From MB1-2 sp046566065 (GTDB lineage: Bacteria; Actinomycetota; CADDZG01; WHSQ01), in assembly GCA_046566065.1 (NCBI GenBank), contig JBKHXK010000006.1, positions 23,853 to 87,852 on the forward strand: 64,000 nt of DNA. The letters run 5' to 3'. The stretch's first letter is position 1. Each line of letters opens with the position of its first letter. The notes under the pieces were generated by a model. That model saw only the letters and a program-made list of their open reading frames with translations. It was not told the DNA's origin and ran no database searches. The position numbers and the translations under genes were made by a program. This document shows positions 25,470 to 33,414 of this stretch, piece by piece.

Positions 25470-25607
25470 TTGAACCCCGGTGAGGGCCTCGTTGGCTGGA
25501 CCTGCGACGACTGCTGGGACACCTTCACCACCCATTCGGGGGAAGAGCCGACGTGTCCGAGCTGCGGGAGTGATTCGGCGTCGATAGCGACGGAGCCGTT
25601 CCTGTGA
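25470..25607 (+). CDS. 45-aa zinc-ribbon protein
   Basis: From TTG 25470 the frame encodes MNPGEGLVGWTCDDCWDT, then EEPTCPSCGSDSASI and ends at TGA 25607. The CxxC and CPSCG knuckles mark a rubredoxin-like or zinc-ribbon fold. The end overlaps the GTG start of the dehydrogenase (GTGA), a coupling arrangement used by several pairs here. The ribosome-binding site is weak and the gene is very short, so the start is uncertain. Confidence 0.6.
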   Translation: MNPGEGLVGWTCDDCWDTFTTHSGEEPTCPSCGSDSASIATEPFL

Positions 25608-26539
25608 GCGAGGTGAAGGTCGCGATCGCTCCCGTCTCGACCGAGGAGATGCGGAGAGCGGTCGAGCGCGGTGGGGGCCGCGTAGTGGAGCCGGGTGAGG
25701 CAGAAGCCTTGGTATGGGTGGACCCGGCCAACCCCGACGGGCTCAAAGCCCTATTGACGACCTGTCCCGCGCCCTGGATCCAACTGCCGTTCGCCGGGAT
25801 CGAGGCGTTCTTCGCGGCCGGGGTCATCGACCCGACGCGGACGTGGACCTGCGCCAAGGGCATCTACGGACATTCGACCGCCGAGCACGCCCTCGCTCTG
25901 ATGTTGATGGCAGCGCGCCGTCTGCACGTCCACGTGAACGCCCGGTCATGGAGCTCGCCCAGAGGGGTCGGCTCTGGGTTCGGAGCCGCCGAGCGACGTC
26001 TGGCCGACTGCACGGTACTGATCGTCGGCACGGGTGGGATCGGTACGGAGCTCGCGGCCATGCTGGTGCCTCTGCGAGCGGACGTGATCGGGGTGAACCG
26101 GTCGGGGAGCCCGATGCCCAACTCGATCCGCACGGAGAAGACCGACCGGCTCCGAGAGCTCTTGCCCGCCGCGGACTTCGTGGTGCTCGCCACCGCCTTG
26201 ACCCCCCGGACGAAGGGCCTGCTAGGAGCAGGGGAGCTCGAGCTCATGAAGTCCTCTGCCTGGCTGATCAACGTTGCCCGGGGCGCCCTGGTCGATACCG
26301 AGGCGCTCGTCGCGGCCCTGCGTGACGGTCGGATCGGGGGAGCGGCGCTGGACGTGACGGATCCCGAGCCCCTGCCCGATGGGCACCCGCTCTGGGACCT
26401 CGCCGTCGTGACTCCGCACGTCGCCAACACCTGGGACATGGCGCTCCCAGAGCTCTCCGCTCTGGTCGAGCGCAACGTTCGCCGCTACGGGCAGGGCGAG
26501 CCCCTGGAGGGCACCGTTGACCCCGCTGCCGGGTACTAG
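25604..26539 (+). CDS. D-isomer-specific 2-hydroxyacid dehydrogenase family protein
   Basis: 311 aa from GTG 25604. NAD-binding domain in the middle (about 100-270) with VLIVGTGGIGTELAAML. The catalytic triad of the family is visible as Arg in LINVARGALVD, Glu in TDPEPLPDGHPLW and His in TPHVANTW. The substrate could be glyoxylate, hydroxypyruvate, phosphoglycerate or another 2-hydroxyacid; the sequence does not decide. It is preceded by the 45-aa zinc ribbon and followed by the HspR-controlled hsp20. Confidence 0.9.
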   Translation: MSEVKVAIAPVSTEEMRRAVERGGGRVVEPGEAEALVWVDPANPDGLKALLTTCPAPWIQLPFAGIEAFFAAGVIDPTRTWTCAKGIYGHSTAEHALALMLMAARRLHVHVNARSWSSPRGVGSGFGAAERRLADCTVLIVGTGGIGTELAAMLVPLRADVIGVNRSGSPMPNSIRTEKTDRLRELLPAADFVVLATALTPRTKGLLGAGELELMKSSAWLINVARGALVDTEALVAALRDGRIGGAALDVTDPEPLPDGHPLWDLAVVTPHVANTWDMALPELSALVERNVRRYGQGEPLEGTVDPAAGY

Positions 26540-26540
26540 A

Positions 26541-26598
26541 CTTGAGTTAGATACACTCATATTACCTGTTGACATATCCAGCAGATATGAGGTAACAT
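26541..26598 (+). promoter_or_regulatory. hsp20 promoter with HAIR operator and second palindrome
   Basis: CTTGAGT-TAGATAC-ACTCATA (26541-26561) matches the HspR consensus in 12 of 14 arm positions. TTGACA (26569-26574) and TAACAT (26593-26598), 18 nt apart, form the promoter. A second interrupted palindrome has outer arms ATTACCT (26561-26567) and AGGTAAC (26590-26596) and inner arms ATATC/GATAT; it encloses the -35 and reaches the -10. The HAIR site is just upstream of the -35. Confidence 0.8.
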
Positions 26599-26635
26599 GA
26601 CGGCGTATCTGTTAGGGCGTAGCAGGAGGTGCAAC

Positions 26636-27082
26636 ATGCGTCTGGGTACTTTCACCAACGGTCGCGAGATCGACGACCTCTTCAACCGGTTCTTCACCGG
26701 GGAGATGCCGATGAGCTCTCCGTCCTGGAGCGGCTTCAACGTCCCGACCGACGTCTTCCACATGGGCGACAAGCTGGTGATCCGCATGGATCTCCCCGGC
26801 GTCAACCCGGATGACGTCGAGGTAACGGTTCAGGAGCAGACGCTTCTGATCAACGGCAAGCGCTCCTTCCCGTTCGACGCGGAGAACGTCCGCTTCGTTC
26901 GTAGGGGCAGCTTCTACGGGGACTTCACCCAGAAGGTCGCTCTCGGAAGGGGTCTCGATCTCGAGCAGATCAGCGCCAACTATGACAACGGCGTGCTCGA
27001 GCTGACGATCCCGTACTCGGCCGAGGTGCAGCCGAAGAAGATCTCGATCCAGTCCGGCCGCAGCAAGGCCCTCGAGAACTAA
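26636..27082 (+). CDS. hsp20: Small heat-shock protein Hsp20
   Basis: 148 aa from ATG 26636, with AGGAGG 7 nt before. The in-frame ATG at 26597 overlaps the -10 hexamer and cannot be the start. The alpha-crystallin domain runs from about 38 to 130: VPTDVFHMGDKLVIRMDLPGV, VQEQTLLINGKRSF, RRGSFYGDFTQKVALG, and the hallmark NGVLELTIPYSAE. The C-terminal ISIQS corresponds to the I-x-I oligomer contact. It is a holdase for unfolding proteins. A strong terminator follows. Confidence 0.95.
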   Translation: MRLGTFTNGREIDDLFNRFFTGEMPMSSPSWSGFNVPTDVFHMGDKLVIRMDLPGVNPDDVEVTVQEQTLLINGKRSFPFDAENVRFVRRGSFYGDFTQKVALGRGLDLEQISANYDNGVLELTIPYSAEVQPKKISIQSGRSKALEN

Positions 27083-27100
27083 GAAGCCGTTCGTCCTACG

Positions 27101-27129
27101 AAGGAGCCGGCCCCGCGGGCCGGCTCCTT
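27101..27129. terminator. Strong hairpin terminator
   Basis: AAGGAGCCGGCC-CCGCG-GGCCGGCTCCTT is a perfect 12-bp stem with a 5-nt loop, between the stop of hsp20 and that of the convergent MidA gene. It reads AAGG...CCTT on both strands, so it can act in both directions. Confidence 0.88.
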
Positions 27130-27136
27130 GGCTTTC

Positions 27137-28258
27137 CTAAGCGAGCGTGAAGGGGGGCGGAGCGATCCCCCTCGTGCCCATCACGACCTCGAGCCCGCCC
27201 AGGCCGTCGGGGTCGGCGAGCGCGCCGAGAGCTTGCCTGCGTGACAAGGCGCGCAGAGCGGTTGCTCCTTCCCCTGCGGCTGAAGCCGTCCGGAACTCCT
27301 CGCGCAGCGCTTCGTGAAACGCGTCGAGCCCCAAGCGTTTCAGCACGGCTCGTTGCTGGATGGGTCCGACAACCTGGTCGCCCGCGGCTTCGAGAGCGGC
27401 CGCCACCGCGGTCCAGTTCGCATGGACCGTGATGTCCTTGCTCCCCGGGCCCTCCAGCGGTGAGTCGTCTGCGCCGGCTGCCGAATAGCAGACGAGCGAC
27501 CCGTTGCCTCGCTGCGCGAGCTCCGTGGCCGTGCTGCCGTAATCGACGAAGATCGTGCAACCTCGCTCGATGGCAGCCCGCGCGCGATCGATCAGTGACT
27601 CGGCCGCCAAGTGGACCTCGAAGCGATGACCCTCGGGGAGGTCGACGCCGCAACGAGCGACGAAGGCACCCAGCTCGGGATTCGAGGTCGGCAGCGACAC
27701 CTCTACCAGGCGTCCGTCGTCCTCGGTGATGCAGATCTCTCGTAGCTCTCCCGCTTCTTTGGTGACGAGGTGTACCGGGAGGTTGTCCAGCACCTCGTTG
27801 GCGAAGAAGCACCCGGCCCCCCTGGCTGGGAGCTCTGCGATCGAGCGGTGCCACTCCGCCCGGTCGAATCCGGAGAGGGCATGGCGCTGACGCTTCTCGA
27901 CCTCTGGTGACCGTTCGATCAGATCGAGGTGGAGGGCGTCGGCGAAGGGAGCGTCGACGGCCTCCACGACTCCCGCAGCCATCCCGCCCTCGCCGGGCCC
28001 GAGCTCGATCACATGGAACTCGCTCGGGCGTCCGCATGCCTCCCACACCTGCTGGAAGGCGACCGCCCACAGTGCGCCGAAGGCCGGGTCTAGCTCGGGA
28101 GAGGTCACGAAGTGCCCGCCCCAGCCCGTACGTGGCTTGCCCGAGGAGTAGTAGCCGTGGTGAGGGTGGTAGAGCGCCAGCTGCATGTAGGCGGCGAAGG
28201 GGATCGGGCCGCCCGCCCGGATCTTGTCTACCAGGACCTCCTGCAGAGGTCTGGTCAC
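27137..28258 (-). CDS. MidA/NDUFAF7-type SAM-dependent methyltransferase (DUF185)
   Basis: 373 aa from GTG 28258, overlapping the upstream gene's TGA by GTGA. Motifs: IPFAAYMQLALYHPHHGYYSSG near the start, GGHFVTSPELDPAFG, the SAM-binding glycines in VIELGPGEGGMAAG, and ANEVLDNLPVH. In mitochondria the homologue NDUFAF7 methylates an arginine of a complex I subunit. Its bacterial target is not known. Confidence 0.92.
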   Translation of the reverse strand: MTRPLQEVLVDKIRAGGPIPFAAYMQLALYHPHHGYYSSGKPRTGWGGHFVTSPELDPAFGALWAVAFQQVWEACGRPSEFHVIELGPGEGGMAAGVVEAVDAPFADALHLDLIERSPEVEKRQRHALSGFDRAEWHRSIAELPARGAGCFFANEVLDNLPVHLVTKEAGELREICITEDDGRLVEVSLPTSNPELGAFVARCGVDLPEGHRFEVHLAAESLIDRARAAIERGCTIFVDYGSTATELAQRGNGSLVCYSAAGADDSPLEGPGSKDITVHANWTAVAAALEAAGDQVVGPIQQRAVLKRLGLDAFHEALREEFRTASAAGEGATALRALSRRQALGALADPDGLGGLEVVMGTRGIAPPPFTLA

Positions 28259-28563
28259 CTCTTCTTCTTGCTCGCCTGGGGGACCTTCGTCGCAGCCCGC
28301 TCGGCCTCCGCCCGCATCCGCTCGTACCAGGCTCGCTTCTCGGCATGCGTCTGGACGTTGGTCAGCGCTAGATCGGCGACCCGGATCACGTCGCGGTGCA
28401 GGCCGCGGTGCGAGTAGATCGTGACGAGCCGCTCGTAGGGCCCGGTGGAGTCGAAGCCGGCCTCCACCACGGTTTCGTACAGCTCGACGGCCTCTTCGGC
28501 TCGCCCGACCTGTTCTAGGTTCTGTGCCCTGAGGAACTGTTTCACCAGCTCAACCGCGTCCAT
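28255..28563 (-). CDS. Small TPR-like protein (102 aa)
   Basis: 102 aa from ATG 28563. The protein is helical: ELVKQFLRAQNLEQVGRAEEAVELYETVVEAGFDST, YERLVTIYSHRGLHRDVIRVADLAL, a pattern like two tetratricopeptide repeats, then a Lys/Arg tail. An upstream ATG (28644) would extend into the aldolase start and is unlikely. It is coupled to the methyltransferase, so it may be a partner. Confidence 0.7.
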   Translation of the reverse strand: MDAVELVKQFLRAQNLEQVGRAEEAVELYETVVEAGFDSTGPYERLVTIYSHRGLHRDVIRVADLALTNVQTHAEKRAWYERMRAEAERAATKVPQASKKKR

Positions 28564-28625
28564 GCAGGCAATCGTAGGCTTGGGGCTCGAGATCGCCCGA
28601 CAGGCTGGATCAAGGAGGATCAAGA

Positions 28626-29645
28626 ATGGCCACCGACCTTGCATCGATCGCGAAGGACCTCGTAGCTCCGAACAAGGGGATCCTGGCTGCGGACGAAAGC
28701 GACCCGACGATCGCCAAGCGCTTCGACAGCATCAACATAGAGAACACCGAAGAGAACCGGATCGGCTTCCGCGGCAACATGTTCACCACGCCTGGGATCG
28801 AGGACTACATCTCTGGGGTGATCCTGTTCGACGAGACGATCAGGCAGTCCGCTTCGAACGGTACGCCCTTCGCAGAGTTCCTGAAGAGCCGTGGCATCAT
28901 CCCGGGCATCAAGGTCGACAAGGGCGCCAAGGATCTGGCGAACTTCCCGGGAGAGAAGGTCACCGAGGGTCTCGACGGGCTGCGAGGACGTCTCGAGGAG
29001 TACTACGGGATGGGCGCTCGCTTCACGAAGTGGCGGGCGGTGATCGACATCGGCGAGGGCATCCCCACCGAGTTCGCCCTCCACGCGAACGCTCACGCGT
29101 TGGCGCGTTACGCGGCGTTGTCGCAGGAGGCCGGCTTGGTACCGATCGTCGAGCCCGAGGTGCTCATGGATGGCGGCCACGACATCGACCGGTGCGATGA
29201 GGTAACGCGGGACACTTTGAAGGCTCTGTTCACGGAGCTCGATCTGCATCGCGTCGACCTGCCGGGCCTGCTTCTCAAGACGAACATGGTCATCTCCGGC
29301 AAGAAGAACGACAACCGAGCCGATGTCCAGGAGGTTGCAGAGAAGACCGTCGCGGCCCTGAAGGATTCAGTCCCCGCCGATGTCCCCGGGATCGTGTTCC
29401 TATCCGGTGGCCAGAGCGACGAGGAGGCGACCGCGCACCTGGACGCAATGAACAAGATCGGTGGCTTCCCGTGGGAGCTGAGCTTCTCCTACGGACGCGC
29501 CCTGCAGGCTCCGTCGCTTGCGGCTTGGAAGGGCGAGCCGGCGAACGTCGAAGCGGGTCAGAAAGCCCTGTTCCACCGGGCCAAGTTGAACGGGGCCGCA
29601 CGTTCCGGAAGCTATTCGTCCGACATGGAGAACGAAGCAGCCTGA
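28626..29645 (+). CDS. fda: Class I fructose-bisphosphate aldolase
   Basis: 339 aa, AAGGAGG before ATG 28626. Animal/plant-type class I aldolase: PNKGILAADESDPTIAKRF, FDETI, PGIKVDKG, the Glu in PIVEPEVLMDGGHDI and the Schiff-base Lys expected in GLLLKTNMVI, then FLSGGQSDEEATAHL and SFSYGRALQ. It splits fructose 1,6-bisphosphate without a metal. Many actinobacteria use a class II enzyme instead; whether one exists elsewhere in this genome is unknown. Its stop overlaps the CTG of the next gene. Confidence 0.96.
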   Translation: MATDLASIAKDLVAPNKGILAADESDPTIAKRFDSINIENTEENRIGFRGNMFTTPGIEDYISGVILFDETIRQSASNGTPFAEFLKSRGIIPGIKVDKGAKDLANFPGEKVTEGLDGLRGRLEEYYGMGARFTKWRAVIDIGEGIPTEFALHANAHALARYAALSQEAGLVPIVEPEVLMDGGHDIDRCDEVTRDTLKALFTELDLHRVDLPGLLLKTNMVISGKKNDNRADVQEVAEKTVAALKDSVPADVPGIVFLSGGQSDEEATAHLDAMNKIGGFPWELSFSYGRALQAPSLAAWKGEPANVEAGQKALFHRAKLNGAARSGSYSSDMENEAA

Positions 29646-30916
29646 GGAAGAGCTGGACGGCGGCTCTCGCCGCCGTCCTCCTGCTGACTTCGGCACCTGC
29701 TCCGCTGGAGCGCGCCCAGGCGCAGTCGGTGGCCGGCTCCGCTCGCGCGGCGATCGACGAGCTGCTCGCGAGGCGGGCCGAGGCGGTGATAGACGGAGAC
29801 CTCTCCGCGTTCATGGCGACGGTCTCCCGCGCGTCGGAGGACTTCGTCGATCGTCAGCGCAGGCTGTTCCGCGGTCTTTCGGATGTGCCCCTGGCGTCAT
29901 TCAGATACCGCGTGGCCTGGGAGCGGCGCGGAGATCTCGTACGCCGTCAGGACGAAGCCAGGTATCTGGGGGCCGAGGAGGTGACGATCCCACTCACCGA
30001 AGAGCGGTACCGCATCGCCGGGTTCGATCGCGCCGAGGCGGTCGAAGACCTCTACTACACCTACGTGAAACAGGACGGCCGCTGGCTCATCGCCGAGGAC
30101 TCGGATCTGAACGACATCACGATGTATTCCGCCCGGCACCTATGGGATTTCGGCCGGCTGCGGATACGGGAGAGTGAGCACTTCCTCATGCTCGAGCATC
30201 CCTGTCGTGAGGCCGGCTGTCGATCGCTCGGGGAGGACTTCCTCGACCTGGCTGAGCAAGGTCTCGACCAGGCCGATCGTTACTGGGACGGCCCCTTCCA
30301 GAGACGCATCGTCGTACTGGTTCCGCGCAATGGCGAGGAGCTGAAGCGCATCATCCAGTCGACCTTCGATCTAGAGGATTTCGTCGCGTTCGCCTACTCG
30401 ACCGTCGACCCGCTCGATGGGGTCGATTACACCGGTCACCGCATCATCCCGAACCCGAGAGCTTTCGAGGGCCGCGACCGCGCCTCGATCCTGCAGATCC
30501 TGACCCACGAGCTCCTGCACGTAGCCACGCGCGACTCGGCCGGCCCCTTCGTGCCGATCTTCGTGGACGAGGGCTTCGCCGATTACGTCGGCTACAGCGA
30601 CGACCCGAGCGCTCTGGCCTTCTTCAACTCAGATGTCGCCGCAGGTCTGTTCAACGGACAGTTGCCCGAGGATTTCGAGTTCACGGTCGGAGACGGCACC
30701 GACATCTTCCGCAGCTATCAGAAGGCGCAGTCTGCCGTGCGCTTCTTCATCGATCGCTTCGGGCTCGACACCTTCATCCGTTTCTACCGTCTGCTCGGTC
30801 GTAAAGAGATCGTCGCAGGCACGGCTCGGTATCACATCGACCAAGCTTTCCGGCGGACGACGGGCATGAGCTACGACGCTTTCCAACGGGCGTGGACGAG
30901 TAGCATCGCTTCATGA
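29642..30916 (+). CDS. Secreted gluzincin-type metalloprotease, probable CTG start
   Basis: 424 aa if begun at CTG 29642. The frame has no ATG, GTG or TTG between a TTG at 29525 and a GTG at 29729, yet from the CTG it reads a textbook signal peptide: LRKSWTAALAAVLLLTSAP with cleavage near AQA. The CTG overlaps the aldolase stop (CTGA) and GGAG lies 11 nt before it. After an NTF2-like region comes the zinc site ILTHELLHVATRD and DEGFADYVG; the Glu of the latter is the expected third ligand. The 3' end overlaps thrS by ATGA. Target is unknown. Confidence 0.8.
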   Translation: MRKSWTAALAAVLLLTSAPAPLERAQAQSVAGSARAAIDELLARRAEAVIDGDLSAFMATVSRASEDFVDRQRRLFRGLSDVPLASFRYRVAWERRGDLVRRQDEARYLGAEEVTIPLTEERYRIAGFDRAEAVEDLYYTYVKQDGRWLIAEDSDLNDITMYSARHLWDFGRLRIRESEHFLMLEHPCREAGCRSLGEDFLDLAEQGLDQADRYWDGPFQRRIVVLVPRNGEELKRIIQSTFDLEDFVAFAYSTVDPLDGVDYTGHRIIPNPRAFEGRDRASILQILTHELLHVATRDSAGPFVPIFVDEGFADYVGYSDDPSALAFFNSDVAAGLFNGQLPEDFEFTVGDGTDIFRSYQKAQSAVRFFIDRFGLDTFIRFYRLLGRKEIVAGTARYHIDQAFRRTTGMSYDAFQRAWTSSIAS

Positions 30917-32847
30917 CGGTCGTCGCCGCACCAGATGGTCAGAAGGACGGTTTCGCGCTTGCGAAGGAGGCATCCGCGCCCGGCCCTCTTGCTCTGATCG
31001 TCGACGGGAAGCAGCGTGATCTCTCCTATGTGCCATCCGAAGGAAGCGCGGTCGAAGTGGTCACGAAGGACGAGGATCTAGGACGCGAGATAATCCGTCA
31101 TTCAACGGCACACGTTCTCGCCCAGGCGGTCCTGCGCCTGTATCCCGACGCGAAGTATTCGATCGGGCCACCCATCCAGGACGGCTTCTATTACGACTTC
31201 GACGTCGACAAGCCGTTCACGCCCGAGGACCTCGAGCGCATCGAGGCCGAGATGCGCAAGATCATCAAGGAGAACCAACGCTTCGAGCGGGAGGAGATCG
31301 ACCGCGATCGGGCGCTAGAGCTGTTCGCCGATCAGCCCTACAAGGTCGAGATCATCGAGGGTGTCGACGACGCCGGCGATCCAACCCAGGCTGAAGCGGC
31401 CGAGGGCACGGTCATCTCGATCTACAAGAACGCGTCGTCCTCGGACGGGGTCGTCTCGTTCGTCGACCTGTGTCGCGGCCCCCACGTGCCCGGCACGGGA
31501 CGGATCAAGGCGTTCAAGCTGCTGCGCAGCTCAGGCGCCTACTGGCGCGGCGACGAGAAGCGACCGATGCTCCAACGCATCTACGGCACCGCGTGGGAGT
31601 CGAAGGAGGCCCTAGAGGCGTACCTCCACCGTCTCGAAGAGGCCGAGAAACGCGACCATCGCAAGATCGGGCGCGACCTGGAGCTCTTCACCTGGGACGA
31701 GCAGGTCGGGCCCGGGATCGCCCTGTGGCTGCCGAACGGCGCGCACGTCCGTCAGCAACTGGAGGATCTGATCCGTTCGATGGTGCTCGAGCGGGGCTAC
31801 GAGCCCGTCTACACGCCGCATATCGGGAAGTCGACGCTGTGGGAGACGAGCGGCCACCTCGACTTCTATCGGGAGAACATGTTCGGGGGCCTGGAGGTCG
31901 AGGGTGCGACCTATTACCTGAAGCCGATGAACTGCCCCTTCCACGTTCTGATCTTCGGCAGCAAGACTCGCTCCTACAGAGAGCTGCCTGTCCGCTTCGC
32001 CGAGCTGGGCACGGTCTATCGCTACGAGCGCTCCGGCGTGCTGCACGGACTGCTGCGGGGCCGCGGGTTCACCCAGGATGATTCGCATATCTTCTGTCGC
32101 CCGGATCAGGTGGTCGACGAGCTCGTCGCCTGCGTGGAGTTCTTCCGCGATCTCTACGCGACCGTGGGCATGGGCCCGGATGAGGTCCACTTCTCGACGA
32201 AACCCGAGAAGGCGGTCGGCTCGGACGACCTCTGGAAACTGGCCGAGGAAGCCATCCCGCAAGCGCTCGAGAGAACCGGGTTGGAGTACAAGGTCGCCGA
32301 AGGGGACGGCGCCTTCTACGGGCCGAAGATCGACATCCACGTACGGGATGCGATCGGCCGCCTGTGGCAGGTCTGCACGATCCAGGTCGACTTCCAGTTC
32401 CCGGAGCGTTTCGATCTCGCCTACGTCGACGAGAGCGGAGCGAGGGTCCGGCCCGTGATGCTGCACCGGGCGCTCTACGGATCGATAGAGCGCTTCATGG
32501 GAGTCATCACCGAGCACTTCGCGGGAGCTTTCCCCACCTGGCTGGCCCCCTTGCAGACCGTGTTGGTCCCGATCGCGGACCGGCACGCCGCATATGCGGA
32601 GTCGGTCGCGGCGCGATTGAGGGAGCGCCAGGTGCGCGTGCAGGTGGATACGTCGGACAACACGATGGGAGCGAAGATCCGGCATCACCAGATGCAGAAG
32701 GTCCCTTACATGCTGGTCGTCGGAGACAACGAGCAGACCACCGACACCGTGTCCGTGCGACGTCGCTCAGGTGACGAAGAGCGGGACGTGAAGGTGGATG
32801 TGTTCATCGACGAGATCGTCGCCGACATCGTCGAACGCCGCGTCTGA
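30913..32847 (+). CDS. thrS: Threonyl-tRNA synthetase
   Basis: 644 aa. N-terminal TGS-like part (about 20-60), editing domain (HSTAHVLAQAV, the zinc-binding-like HxxxH, and SFVDLCRGPHVPGTG), catalytic core with zinc ligands Cys in MNCPFH, His in TQDDSHIFC and His in MLHRALYGSIERF, and the anticodon-binding domain (VLVPIADRHAAYAESVAARL..VQVDTSDNTMGAKIR). It heads a cluster thrS-HIT-pgsA-acyltransferase-GT4 known from actinobacteria. Confidence 0.97.
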   Translation: MTVVAAPDGQKDGFALAKEASAPGPLALIVDGKQRDLSYVPSEGSAVEVVTKDEDLGREIIRHSTAHVLAQAVLRLYPDAKYSIGPPIQDGFYYDFDVDKPFTPEDLERIEAEMRKIIKENQRFEREEIDRDRALELFADQPYKVEIIEGVDDAGDPTQAEAAEGTVISIYKNASSSDGVVSFVDLCRGPHVPGTGRIKAFKLLRSSGAYWRGDEKRPMLQRIYGTAWESKEALEAYLHRLEEAEKRDHRKIGRDLELFTWDEQVGPGIALWLPNGAHVRQQLEDLIRSMVLERGYEPVYTPHIGKSTLWETSGHLDFYRENMFGGLEVEGATYYLKPMNCPFHVLIFGSKTRSYRELPVRFAELGTVYRYERSGVLHGLLRGRGFTQDDSHIFCRPDQVVDELVACVEFFRDLYATVGMGPDEVHFSTKPEKAVGSDDLWKLAEEAIPQALERTGLEYKVAEGDGAFYGPKIDIHVRDAIGRLWQVCTIQVDFQFPERFDLAYVDESGARVRPVMLHRALYGSIERFMGVITEHFAGAFPTWLAPLQTVLVPIADRHAAYAESVAARLRERQVRVQVDTSDNTMGAKIRHHQMQKVPYMLVVGDNEQTTDTVSVRRRSGDEERDVKVDVFIDEIVADIVERRV

Positions 32848-32854
32848 GTTCTCC

Positions 32855-33349
32855 GTGGAACGCCTCTGGAGCCCCTGGCGGATGCAGTACATGAGCGCCG
32901 CGGGCGAGGGCAAGGGGTCGGGCGGCTGCGTCTTCTGCGATCACCTCGCCCAGGAAGACGACGAAGCAGCTCACATCCTCTTCCGCGGAGAGAGCGCGTT
33001 CGTGTTGCTGAACGCCTATCCCTACAACACGGGCCACCTGATGGTGGCCCCCGTCAGGCACGCGGGCGATCTCGTCGAGCTGAACGAGCACGAGCGGCGT
33101 GAGCTCATGGAGCTGACCAGCTCGTCCGTCGACATCATCAGGCGCGTGATGGGGGCCGAAGGCTTCAACACCGGGATGAATCTCGGCGCCGCCGGGGGAG
33201 CGGGCATCCCGGGTCACCTCCACATGCACGTCGTCCCGCGCTGGGCCGGCGACACGAACTTCATGCCGGTGGTGGGCCGGACCAAGGTCCTGCCCGAGAT
33301 GCTGGCCGATACCTACGCCAAGCTGCGCCCCGCCTTCGCCGCGCTCTAG
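32855..33349 (+). CDS. HIT-family nucleotide hydrolase/phosphorylase
   Basis: 164 aa from GTG 32855, giving the typical start VERLWSPWRMQYM. A zinc-type pair CVFCD is present, then NAYPYNTGHLMVAPVRHAGDL and the HIT motif GHLHMHVVPRW, where the middle His is the nucleophile. Relatives cleave Ap4A or adenosine phosphoramidates. It begins 7 nt after thrS and ends before a long hairpin at 33356. Confidence 0.94.
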   Translation: MERLWSPWRMQYMSAAGEGKGSGGCVFCDHLAQEDDEAAHILFRGESAFVLLNAYPYNTGHLMVAPVRHAGDLVELNEHERRELMELTSSSVDIIRRVMGAEGFNTGMNLGAAGGAGIPGHLHMHVVPRWAGDTNFMPVVGRTKVLPEMLADTYAKLRPAFAAL

Positions 33350-33355
33350 CCCCGC

Positions 33356-33404
33356 CCGCTTTGGCAGATAGAGCCCGCCGGTCGACGGATATCTGCCAAA
33401 GCGG
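33356..33404. repeat. Perfect 15-bp inverted repeat (probable bidirectional terminator)
   Basis: CCGCTTTGGCAGATA (33356-33370) and TATCTGCCAAAGCGG (33390-33404) match without error around a 19-nt loop that holds GGTCGACGG. It lies between the convergent HIT and EF-G-like genes. The length of the arms and loop is unusual for a terminator. Confidence 0.8.
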
Positions 33405-33414
33405 CCGCGTCTGC

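Noticed and set aside
24293..25531. A 412-aa frame opposite clpB
   Set aside because: Antisense shadow with no recognisable domain.
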